DNA from: an uncultured Lactobacillus sp.
Lineage (GTDB): Bacteria > Bacillota > Bacilli > Lactobacillales > Lactobacillaceae
Direction of reading: 5' to 3'
Length of the DNA stretch: 33,956 bases
Assembly: GCA_947641735.1 (NCBI GenBank)
Contig: CANRQR010000014.1
Coordinates: 1-33,956 of the forward strand
In this document: positions 1-6,818 of the stretch, piece by piece
How positions within the stretch are numbered: the first letter of the stretch is position 1
Layout of the letters: each line of letters starts with the position of its first letter
Made by a program: the position numbers and the translations under genes
The notes under the pieces: model-generated
Database searches by the model: none
What the model saw: the letters and a program-made list of their open reading frames with translations, nothing else
What the model was told of the DNA's origin: nothing

Positions 1-476
1 AACAAGAAGAAATAACTAAAAAAATTGAAGAACAAGATTATCTTCAAGATCTTGAGACAATTAAATATAGCGAAATAACCAAGACAAAATTAAAAAATAT
101 TGCAACTAAAATGATTAATGAAGCTGTGCAGGCTTTTAAACATGACTCCCTCATTCAAACGCAGCTGGCCATTAGTGGAAGAAGACCAATGACTTTTGCC
201 CTTGAAAGTAATATCATTAATCTTCCATTTGCTAACTACAAAAAAATTAGTAATTTTTGTAATAATGAAGATGAGTATGAAGTAAACATCTATTTTGAAA
301 CTATTTCAGAATATGTAAATGTTTCTCACTTCCGAATCGATATTCTGGGGTCAAGTGATGAAATTGTAGCTGATCCAGAAAAGTATAGTGCATTACTAGT
401 AAAAGCAATTGAAGAAAAAATTGAAGTAATTCGCAACTATCAAAAACCCGAAACAAAAACTAAGAAAACAAAATAA
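1..476 (+). CDS. C-terminal part of an unrecognised protein (partial)
   Basis: The reading frame is open from the window edge (first full codon at base 3) to the TAA at 474-476, so the ATG at 111 is internal and the true start lies outside. The visible part, about 157 residues, is charged and Lys/Glu rich. It has a predicted helical start, a mixed alpha/beta middle and a lysine-rich tail (KPETKTKKTK). There is no signal peptide or membrane segment in the visible part. I do not recognise a family and assign no function. Its stop codon sits inside the bidirectional terminator shared with the convergent nrdF-like gene. Confidence is for a real coding frame, not for identity. Confidence 0.75.
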   Translation, partial: QEEITKKIEEQDYLQDLETIKYSEITKTKLKNIATKMINEAVQAFKHDSLIQTQLAISGRRPMTFALESNIINLPFANYKKISNFCNNEDEYEVNIYFETISEYVNVSHFRIDILGSSDEIVADPEKYSALLVKAIEEKIEVIRNYQKPETKTKKTK

Positions 477-510
477 GGAGCTAGCCTTTATGCTAACTCC
501 TTATTTTGTT
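467..510. terminator. Bidirectional intrinsic terminator
   Basis: A 19-bp stem (AACAAAATAAGGAGCTAGC against its complement, one mismatch) with a short loop lies between two convergent genes and contains both stop codons. It is flanked by T-rich sequence on each strand. Confidence 0.8.
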
Positions 511-1442
511 ATTTCACGCATTTTTAGGATGGGATGGGCATTAGTGTAAAAGAAGAAATCCTCAATCATTGCACTTTCCATCAGACCAGTGGTCAAAATT
601 GGATCTAAAGTCTCAACATTTTCTGGATATTTTGGCTCTTGTCCTAAATTCATAAGAGCTTTATTTAATGTGTAATGAATGTAATGCTCGACCTTATCTT
701 CAAGATCAGTATTCTGATACAAGAGTTTAATATGGCTAAGCTCATTGTCATATAAATTATCACATAGATCATATACCCAATCATGCACTTTTTTCTGTTC
801 TTTCTTAGAAAGTTTGAAAAAATCTCGCCGAAACTTAATTCCGGTATAAATGCCATTTAAAGTTGTAATTCTAAGGGCATATTTAATCAATTCTGCCGTT
901 CTTGGTAATTTATGTTGTCCGAATAAATATAACGGGCCAAAAAATGATGAATGATAAAGGCCAGTTGATAGAAAAACGTGAGCAGCTTTTTTCTGAATAG
1001 TATTTCCTGATTGATATACTGTATTTAGAAGTTTCATCTTTTTTTGTAGATAAGGATTTTGGTTTGCCCATTCATAGGCATCTTCTTGTTTTTTAGAATC
1101 AGAAAATTCAGCTAATACATAGCTATAGGCCTTATTATTAATGGATTCTAGATATTGAAGTGCATTATATACAGCAACTTCTTCAGAATTTTCAGCATCC
1201 TTTTTTATTTCGGATAGAGCTACTTTCATTTGGAGAGTAGAAGAGAGCGTTAAAGAGCCAAAACTGTGCAAAATCACAGTTTGTTCGTTTTTAGGGAGAT
1301 GAAGAAACTCTTTCTGATCTTTATAAATTGGAACACGACGAGGTTCGTAAACAATATCATTTAATCTCGCCCAAGCAGAACGATCTACTTGCTCTTCTAC
1401 AGTGTTCCAGTTGTTTGCTTTATAATAAGGTTTTTTATTCAT
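501..1442 (-). CDS. nrdF: NrdF-like ribonucleotide reductase beta subunit lacking metal ligands
   Basis: A homologue of class Ib ribonucleotide reductase beta (R2), which normally holds a dimetal-tyrosyl radical that starts ribonucleotide reduction in NrdE. Against E. coli NrdF as I recall it, the proteins align without gaps over about 190 residues with a constant offset. Counting from an upstream GTG at 1460, the ligand positions read D67 to Ser74, E98 to Glu105 (kept), H101 to Asn108, E158 to Ser165, E192 to Thr199 and H195 to Asn202. The radical tyrosine (Y105) is kept as Tyr112. The usual acidic, aromatic C-terminal tail that docks on NrdE is absent; the protein ends ILKMREITK. The ATG at 1442 is preferred: it fits the family N terminus and overlaps the end of nrdI, suggesting translational coupling. 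The GTG at 1460 would add six residues. The open, full-length frame argues against a decayed pseudogene. Catalysis, if any, cannot be by the standard dimetal route. Confidence 0.85.
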   Translation of the reverse strand: MNKKPYYKANNWNTVEEQVDRSAWARLNDIVYEPRRVPIYKDQKEFLHLPKNEQTVILHSFGSLTLSSTLQMKVALSEIKKDAENSEEVAVYNALQYLESINNKAYSYVLAEFSDSKKQEDAYEWANQNPYLQKKMKLLNTVYQSGNTIQKKAAHVFLSTGLYHSSFFGPLYLFGQHKLPRTAELIKYALRITTLNGIYTGIKFRRDFFKLSKKEQKKVHDWVYDLCDNLYDNELSHIKLLYQNTDLEDKVEHYIHYTLNKALMNLGQEPKYPENVETLDPILTTGLMESAMIEDFFFYTNAHPILKMREITK

Positions 1443-1896
1443 TTTTCTGCCTGAAGTCACTTAAGAAACTAATATTGCTAAGAGCTGGATTTTGAATTGG
1501 TAAATCTTTTTGTGCACCTTTTTCTTTTTTTCGAGCTTCCATAACAATTTGACGAACATTTTTGACGTCAGTCGAATTGCCACTAAGTTCTAGTAAGTAA
1601 AGAATAGGAACATGTAATGTAACCGAGATCTTTTTTGCTGTTTGGCCAAAAAGATCGTTAAAGTTACGATTACCACATCCAATTAATCCTAAAAGATTTT
1701 TTTTATTATCTTTATATGTTAAAAAATCAACAACGGAATCCATCATAAAATCTTGATACGAAGGTAAAATCAAAATGTATTTATCATTCATTTGATATTG
1801 AGGATGAGCATCTTCAATTCGATGTGCATCAAGACCCGTTTTATTTATGAATCGTTGCGTTTGTCCTGTAATTGTATAAAAAGCTATTTTTACCAT
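1435..1896 (-). CDS. nrdI: NrdI flavodoxin-like protein
   Basis: NrdI is a small FMN protein that supplies oxidant to activate the NrdF cofactor in class Ib ribonucleotide reductases. Visible signatures are the N-terminal phosphate loop (YTITGQTQRF, residues 7-16), the GCGNRNF loop around residue 74, and LLELSGNSTDVKNV, matching the family FEL-G-T-x-DVENV region. The loop after PSY is short, as in Bacillus-type NrdI. A Lys-rich C-terminal extension of roughly 30 residues goes beyond the usual NrdI length. The stop overlaps the start of the nrdF-like gene. No nrdE or nrdH is visible here, so the partner alpha subunit must be elsewhere or absent. The start is ATG at 1896, with a weak AGG ribosome site. 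Confidence 0.85.
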   Translation of the reverse strand: MVKIAFYTITGQTQRFINKTGLDAHRIEDAHPQYQMNDKYILILPSYQDFMMDSVVDFLTYKDNKKNLLGLIGCGNRNFNDLFGQTAKKISVTLHVPILYLLELSGNSTDVKNVRQIVMEARKKEKGAQKDLPIQNPALSNISFLSDFRQKNE

Positions 1897-2038
1897 AGTT
1901 TTGCCTATCGTTATATACCAAAACTACCTTCTACATATTCAATTGTCGCGATTTTTAAAGTTAAAGTCAAATCAAAAAAAGTTTTAAAAACGCCACTAAG
2001 TACCGTATACTTAACTTAAAGAAAATGGAGGGTCCCTT

Positions 2039-2665
2039 ATGACACTTGGATGGAATATTTTAGGTATTTTGGCCTGGTTAATTCTGGTTTTATATTTAAT
2101 TTTTATTGTACAAAATATTCGAAAACGTCACTTAATAATGATTGTAAAAGATCGCAAACGCTTTGAGTGGAAAACTACCTTGTTAGATATTTTAGAAGTT
2201 TTACTTCTTTTATGCGGTGCGATCTATATGTTTAGCATCACTTTATTTTACAATCCTGATTTAGAAAATAGACAGGTTTTATCTAGTAAAATTGAATATC
2301 AACCATTAATTTTAACAGCGGGCAATAAACGCTCATACTATATCACCGCTAAATCTGACAATAAAAAGACTCCAATTCAGACATATACTTTTTATAGTAA
2401 CGGAAACAGAGTAACTGTTACGAGTAATTATGCTACAATTTCTGACGGAAAAAATCCAATGTCTGTTCAAGCGGGAGCTATTCCTTATTCATCTAAGCAA
2501 TTAGTTCAAGCAGATGCACGCTATCAAAATGCATATGTGGCTACTTATACAGCTACATATAAGAAAAACTGGCAGAATGGTTTAAGAATGCATGCCGGTA
2601 AGACAGCAGCTAGGTACTACTTAATTAGAGTACCTGACCGTACTTTTGTAAGAGAATTAAAATAA
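2039..2665 (+). CDS. Lactobacillar membrane protein (LVIS_2131-like)
   Basis: A 208-residue protein with two N-terminal membrane helices (about 7-25 and 48-68) separated by a basic cytoplasmic loop (KRHLIMIVKDRKRFEWK). It then has an extracytoplasmic domain of about 135 residues rich in Tyr, Thr and Ser. The layout and the N-terminal pattern GWNILGILAWLILVLYLIF resemble the LVIS_2131 family of uncharacterised lactobacillar proteins; this is recalled and not searched. The start is well supported by an AATGGAGG ribosome site seven bases upstream. The gene stands alone between divergent nrdI and the convergent O-antigen-ligase-like gene. Function unknown; topology suggests a role at the cell surface. 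Confidence 0.8.
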   Translation: MTLGWNILGILAWLILVLYLIFIVQNIRKRHLIMIVKDRKRFEWKTTLLDILEVLLLLCGAIYMFSITLFYNPDLENRQVLSSKIEYQPLILTAGNKRSYYITAKSDNKKTPIQTYTFYSNGNRVTVTSNYATISDGKNPMSVQAGAIPYSSKQLVQADARYQNAYVATYTATYKKNWQNGLRMHAGKTAARYYLIRVPDRTFVRELK

Positions 2666-2684
2666 TAAAGATAATTTAGCAATA

Positions 2685-2728
2685 AAAAGGCCTTATTTCG
2701 ATGAGTATAATTCGAAATAAGGTCTTTT
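2685..2728. terminator. Bidirectional intrinsic terminator
   Basis: A 17-bp stem (AAAAGGCCTTATTTCGA with one mismatch) and a 10-base loop, ending in TCTTTT on the plus strand and CCTTTT on the minus strand, between convergent genes. Confidence 0.85.
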
Positions 2729-2734
2729 GTTTAG

Positions 2735-4264
2735 TTATTTGGAAGATATTTCTGCATAACGACTATAGCGAATATTTTGTAATAAAAATCCTAATATAAA
2801 TGCCATTACTAAAGTTGCTGATAAGTATTCAAGTACATTACCTGCATAAAAAGCAGCAAACAAGATAAATCCACCTGATAGTAATAGCGAAGAGTTTAAA
2901 AAGGATCTTACTTTTTTATTGAACAACCAATAAAAGATGCTATAGCCGAGAACAAATAGGTAAATAACATCTAAGAGGATAACTCCTAATATTCCCATTG
3001 AATAATACTGTGCTAAAAAGTCGCGCTCTAGTGGGGCAATATTATTTTCACGGCTAAAGGAAATACCAAACAATTTATTTAACTTATTTTTATCATTTTT
3101 CATGACGCGACTTAAGATATCTTTTTCTAGATGTCGGTAATTTAGGCGTTCATTTGCTGGTCTTTTCATAACTTCAAGCCAGTAGTAAGGATCATTTTGA
3201 TAAGTGTAATGCTCCAATACTAGATCATGTTTTAAAGAATATACCCAGTAATTTTTCTTGATAAATTCTTTAAGATAGTCTTCTTGTTTTTTGCCCTTGT
3301 ATCTTTTCAGACCGGCATTAAGTTCTTGATCAAGCTTTTTCTTGTCACCAAGATTACTTCTCTTTTGAGCTACACCACTTTCAAGTGAAGATCTTCTGAG
3401 AGTTGGGCTATAAGGAAAAATAGTAGCCGAGGCAGTTAGTATACAAATTAATGTAATTAAAAATTTGGCTGAAAACTTAGTATTCTTCAAAATTAAACTG
3501 TGAATTAAGAAGACAAATAAAAAGACCACTAGGCTAATAATCAGTCCGAAATTTCCAACTTTTGTTCCAAGCATTAACATTGCTAATGCTTGCGCACTCA
3601 CTAGAACTATATTTAAAAGATTAAACTCTTTATAAAGAATATAGAGCATAATAGGCATGATCATAAACAAAATAGCTGATAAAGTGTTAGCTTGAAAGAA
3701 AACTCCTTTAGAAGCTAAGGCATTAAAAGGATAATTTGTTTGAGTAAACCAAGAAAAAATATTAGCACTAATTCTTTTAGCTTCAGTAGTATGGTATGAA
3801 GTTAATGAGAAAAGAAATAGATTTGAGATAACGATTGTTAAAGAATATAAGCCTGAGATACCTTGAATTACGCGGAAAAAGTATTTCTCCTTAAAACCGC
3901 TGTATGAGGTAATATAGATAACAATTAGTGGCAGACAAGCTCTTACTAGATAAAAAATTTCAACTTTAGGTGAGTAATGGAAACCTGTTGCGTCCACACC
4001 AGTAAAATTTCTTACCGAAATTAGGTGAAAAATTGAGTATAAGATTAAAACTCCAATATAAGCAATAATCCACCATTGTTTTCTGAATCTTTGCCAATTA
4101 TTTTTAATACTAAAGAATAAAATAAAGGCAATAAAAACTCCTAAAACTCTCAAAATAGTGGGGATTGAAAATTTTAGAAGTGGTGGCCTAGATAACCAAT
4201 AAATATCTAAAAATGGCTGAATTAAAATAAACCAAAATAAGAATGTTTGAAGCCGTTTTTTCAT
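2735..4264 (-). CDS. O-antigen ligase-like polytopic membrane protein
   Basis: A 509-residue protein with about ten hydrophobic helices. A long hydrophilic extracytoplasmic loop of about 120 residues (roughly 290-415) lies before the last helices. This topology, with the large loop late in the protein, is typical of the Wzy_C/WaaL O-antigen ligase and polymerase superfamily. Its Gram-positive members polymerise or transfer surface polysaccharide repeat units at the outer face of the membrane. No glycosyltransferase or flippase gene lies beside it, so the substrate cannot be inferred. The DUF2187-like gene lies 49 bases upstream on the same strand with no terminator between, so the two may be co-transcribed. 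Sequence conservation in this family is low; the call rests mainly on topology and general resemblance. Confidence 0.7.
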   Translation of the reverse strand: MKKRLQTFLFWFILIQPFLDIYWLSRPPLLKFSIPTILRVLGVFIAFILFFSIKNNWQRFRKQWWIIAYIGVLILYSIFHLISVRNFTGVDATGFHYSPKVEIFYLVRACLPLIVIYITSYSGFKEKYFFRVIQGISGLYSLTIVISNLFLFSLTSYHTTEAKRISANIFSWFTQTNYPFNALASKGVFFQANTLSAILFMIMPIMLYILYKEFNLLNIVLVSAQALAMLMLGTKVGNFGLIISLVVFLFVFLIHSLILKNTKFSAKFLITLICILTASATIFPYSPTLRRSSLESGVAQKRSNLGDKKKLDQELNAGLKRYKGKKQEDYLKEFIKKNYWVYSLKHDLVLEHYTYQNDPYYWLEVMKRPANERLNYRHLEKDILSRVMKNDKNKLNKLFGISFSRENNIAPLERDFLAQYYSMGILGVILLDVIYLFVLGYSIFYWLFNKKVRSFLNSSLLLSGGFILFAAFYAGNVLEYLSATLVMAFILGFLLQNIRYSRYAEISSK

Positions 4265-4313
4265 GTGATTTTAGGTTCCTTTGATAAAACAAAAAAATAT
4301 TTAGGCTTAATTT

Positions 4314-4607
4314 TTATTTTGATTCTTTATCCTTTTTGTCAGGTTCAACTTTAGAAATCTTTACATCGTTTGTTGCGGCAGTCTTTCCACGTGCAGGTGA
4401 TTTTACCTTCTTTAAGCTCTTGAAGTTAATGACCATTTTATTGTTTAATTCATTAACTGAAGATTCATCTTCTGGGTCATATGAAGTGATAGCTAGCAAA
4501 GCAGAATTTTCATAAATTTTTTCTACTTTTCCTTGAAAAGGATGCTTAAGTTCTTCCTCAGAAGTAGCGGCTAAAATTTGACCAATTTTTACATCAGCTT
4601 TTTTCAT
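4314..4607 (-). CDS. Small DUF2187-like cytoplasmic protein
   Basis: A 97-residue soluble protein. The segment KIGQILAAT...FQGKVEKIYENSALLAI resembles the short beta-barrel DUF2187 pattern (a KxGD-like start followed by G-x-VEKIxENSVxV). The last 30 residues are charged and probably disordered (SPARGKTAATND...KKDKESK). Its start is supported by a GGGAG ribosome site. It is divergent from the guanylate-kinase-like gene and may lead a two-gene unit with the downstream ligase-like gene. Function unknown. Confidence 0.7.
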   Translation of the reverse strand: MKKADVKIGQILAATSEEELKHPFQGKVEKIYENSALLAITSYDPEDESSVNELNNKMVINFKSLKKVKSPARGKTAATNDVKISKVEPDKKDKESK

Positions 4608-4638
4608 TTAAAAAACTCCCTTTTCTGTATAGAAATGT

Positions 4639-4672
4639 TTTACAATAGTGAAATACTATTATATATAATAGT
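4639..4672 (+). promoter_or_regulatory. Promoter region with 18-bp palindrome before the guanylate-kinase-like gene
   Basis: A TTTACA at 4639-4644 is followed by TATAAT at 4664-4669 (19-base spacing). The -10 lies inside a perfect 18-bp palindrome, ACTATTATATATAATAGT, at 4655-4672. It could be a repressor operator, but it is almost pure A/T, so chance is a real alternative. Confidence 0.4.
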
Positions 4673-4697
4673 CGATTTCAAGCGGGAGAGTAATATT

Positions 4698-5252
4698 TTG
4701 CAAAGAATTATCATAATTGCTGGTCCAAGTGGAGTAGGAAAGACCACAGTCTCAAAGTACTTAACAGAAAAATATAACATTCCTCGTGTAGTAACTCATA
4801 CTACTAGACCAATGAGAGAGGGCGAAGTTCCCGGAAAATCATATTATTTTGAAACTGATGAAAGTTTTAAAAAGCTCCATTTTTTCGAGCATGTAAAATA
4901 TGGAGAATATCAATATGGGTCGAGTAAAGAAGCCTTAGATAAAGCCTGGACAAAGAACGATCTAGTTTCTCTAATTATAGAGACAGATGGTGTTAAGTCT
5001 TATTTGGAAAAGCTAGGACAACAAGTATATTTTATATATTTGACTGTGTCTGACTTTTCAGTTTTGAAAAAAAGATTATTAGGACGCGGAGATAAGGTGA
5101 GTGAAATTGATAAGCGATTAAACAGTTACGAATTTAAGCGTGATTTGCATCTATCCGATGAATTAGCTAAAAAGGCTCATGTATTAAATAATGACAACTG
5201 GGAAGAAGTAGCCAAAGAGCTTGATACAATTGTAAAAGAGCTAGAAGATTAA
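4698..5252 (+). CDS. Guanylate kinase-like P-loop protein
   Basis: A 184-residue protein of the guanylate kinase family, which phosphorylates GMP (dGMP) to the diphosphate using ATP. The P-loop GPSGVGKTT is at residues 9-17. A GMP-binding TTRPMREGEVPGKSYYF segment matches the family TTR-P-R-x-GE-x-G-x-x-Y-x-F pattern. The lid arginine region RLLGRGDKVSEIDKRL follows. I chose the TTG at 4698, nine bases after a GGGAG ribosome site; an ATG further upstream in frame (4578) would add an unrelated leader overlapping the divergent gene. It looks like a paralogue of housekeeping Gmk rather than Gmk itself: the IETDGVKSYL segment departs from the usual D-I-D-x-Q-G. Substrate is therefore uncertain. 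Confidence 0.75.
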   Translation: MQRIIIIAGPSGVGKTTVSKYLTEKYNIPRVVTHTTRPMREGEVPGKSYYFETDESFKKLHFFEHVKYGEYQYGSSKEALDKAWTKNDLVSLIIETDGVKSYLEKLGQQVYFIYLTVSDFSVLKKRLLGRGDKVSEIDKRLNSYEFKRDLHLSDELAKKAHVLNNDNWEEVAKELDTIVKELED

Positions 5253-5313
5253 TAGGTTTTGAATATTGAAAAAGGTTGATAACAAGCTAAATGTAATGAC
5301 AATGATTTAGCTT

Positions 5314-5330
5314 TGTAACAGGTCTGTAAT
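5314..5330 (+). promoter_or_regulatory. WalR (YycF) box upstream of the NlpC/P60 gene
   Basis: TGTAAC-AGGTC-TGTAAT matches the WalR consensus TGTWAH-N5-TGTWAH exactly. It lies 21 bases upstream of a plausible -35, a position suited to activation. WalRK is known to control cell-wall hydrolases in Firmicutes. Confidence 0.7.
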
Positions 5331-5351
5331 ATTGATCTCCTACAATAACCA

Positions 5352-5381
5352 TTGTCAATTAAAAAAAGAGACACATAGCAT
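5352..5381 (+). promoter_or_regulatory. Promoter of the NlpC/P60 gene
   Basis: TTGTCA (5352-5357), 18 bases, then TAGCAT (5376-5381), followed by a leader of about 60 bases to the TTG start at 5450. Confidence 0.5.
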
Positions 5382-5449
5382 AACTTTTTAGTTAATTAAT
5401 GACGGCTATGTTGATAATTAAGAAAATGAATTTTATGGAGGAATAACCC

Positions 5450-6715
5450 TTGACTATCAAATCTAAAGTAATCAAATTTACAACTGCTGCTTCATTCGCT
5501 GTTGCAGGTATCGCAACTTTAAGTGCAGCTAAATTAAACTCATTATCTTTTAACGGTACTGCTCAAGCTTCTACTCTTCAAGCACCTGCAAAAGAAATTG
5601 GTGTCGTAAAGGTAAACTCTAAGACTGGTGAAAGTATTGCTGTTTGGAACAGCTACGAAGATGGTAAGCAACAAACTGGTAAGTACTTACCATACCAATC
5701 AAGCTGGAAGACATACAAGAAAGTTAAGACTGTTAAGGGTGAAACTTGGTACAACTTAGGTGGAAACCAATGGATTTCATCTGACAATGTTGAAGAAGAA
5801 GCTCCAATCGCAGTTACTGCTGATTTATCTGCAGTTGCTACTGCTGTAAGTCAAGTTCCAGCAGCAAACGTTAACAACGCACAACAAGCAACTGCTCCAG
5901 TAGCACAACCTGCACAACAAGCAGCTACTACTACTGCTAACACTGTATCTGTTGCAACTACCGCACCTGTACAAACTAATACTGCAGCAAACGTACAACA
6001 AGCAGCTACTACTACTGCTAACACTGCATCTGTTGCAACTACTGCACCTGTACAAACTAATACTGCAGCAAACGTACAACAAGCAACTGCTTCAGTAGCA
6101 CAACCTGCACAACAAACTGCAACTACTACTGCTTCAGCTAACACTCAAGCTGCTCCAGCACAAACTAACTACGTACAAACTAATACTGCAGCAACTACTA
6201 AGCAAGCATCTACTGCTCCAACTCAATCAAACACTACTTACACTGCACCTGCACAAAATAACACTGCTGCTAAGCCTGCACAACAACAAGCTCAACCAAC
6301 TCAACAAGCTTCAAGTCAAGCAGCAACTACTCAAACTGCTAAGCCACAAGCTTCAACTCAATCAAACAGCAGCACTGCACAAACTGTAGTTAGCGCAGCA
6401 CAATCACAAATTGGTAAGCCTTACGTATGGGGTGCAACTGGTCCTAACGCATACGACTGCTCTGGTTTAGTTCAATACGCATACAGCCAAGCTGGTAAGA
6501 ACGTTGGACGTACTACTTACCAACAAGCTGGTGCAGGTCAACACATTTCTGTTAGCCAAGCACAAGCTGGTGATATCTTAATGTGGGGTGACTACCACGA
6601 TGCTATTTACGTAGGTAACAACCAATACGTACACGCACCACAACCAGGTCAAAACGTAACTCAAGCTTCTATCTCAAGTTACTTCATGCCAGATTACGCA
6701 ATCCGTGTAAACTAA
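5450..6715 (+). CDS. Secreted NlpC/P60 peptidoglycan endopeptidase
   Basis: Cleaves the stem peptides of peptidoglycan outside the cell. A signal peptide covers about residues 1-41 (basic start, hydrophobic core, A-Q-A-S cleavage region). An SH3b-like or SLAP-like wall-binding module (about 45-115, ending WYNLGGNQWISSDNVE) follows. Next comes an Ala/Thr/Gln/Pro linker of about 190 residues containing a duplicated 27-residue unit. The C-terminal NlpC/P60 domain (about 310-421) has a catalytic triad in Cys337 (YDCSGLVQ), His383 and His395 (QYVHAP). The start is TTG at 5450, eight bases after TATGGAGGA. A WalR box and promoter precede it. Codons are the biased, abundant-protein type, suggesting high expression. 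It is followed by its own terminator. Confidence 0.93.
   Translation: MTIKSKVIKFTTAASFAVAGIATLSAAKLNSLSFNGTAQASTLQAPAKEIGVVKVNSKTGESIAVWNSYEDGKQQTGKYLPYQSSWKTYKKVKTVKGETWYNLGGNQWISSDNVEEEAPIAVTADLSAVATAVSQVPAANVNNAQQATAPVAQPAQQAATTTANTVSVATTAPVQTNTAANVQQAATTTANTASVATTAPVQTNTAANVQQATASVAQPAQQTATTTASANTQAAPAQTNYVQTNTAATTKQASTAPTQSNTTYTAPAQNNTAAKPAQQQAQPTQQASSQAATTQTAKPQASTQSNSSTAQTVVSAAQSQIGKPYVWGATGPNAYDCSGLVQYAYSQAGKNVGRTTYQQAGAGQHISVSQAQAGDILMWGDYHDAIYVGNNQYVHAPQPGQNVTQASISSYFMPDYAIRVN
5921..6082 (+). repeat. Two tandem 81-bp units inside the NlpC/P60 linker
   Basis: Two near-identical 81-bp units (5921-6001 and 6002-6082), each encoding 27 residues of the AATTTANT...NVQQ type. They are flanked by two copies of a 33-bp block (5888-5920 and 6083-6115). 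This looks like a recent in-frame duplication and a likely site of length variation between strains. Confidence 0.9.
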
Positions 6716-6741
6716 TTAATTGAAATAAAGATAGTTATTTT

Positions 6742-6775
6742 AGAAGGTTAATCAGAAGATTAACCTTCTTTTTTA
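6742..6775 (+). terminator. Intrinsic terminator after the NlpC/P60 gene
   Basis: A perfect 12-bp stem (AGAAGGTTAATC), a 4-base loop and a run of seven or more T. Confidence 0.9.
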
Positions 6776-6818
6776 TGATATAATTAAAAGAACTTTTTTA
6801 AGGAAATAGGTATTTTTA

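Noticed and set aside
665-856. A 63-codon minus-strand frame inside the nrdF-like gene
   Set aside because: A different frame of a well-supported homologous gene; no start signal.
5825-6144. Two minus-strand open frames rich in Cys, Ser, Val and Ala opposite the NlpC/P60 linker
   Set aside because: They mirror the low-complexity Gln/Ala/Thr codons of the real gene and have no ribosome site or family likeness.
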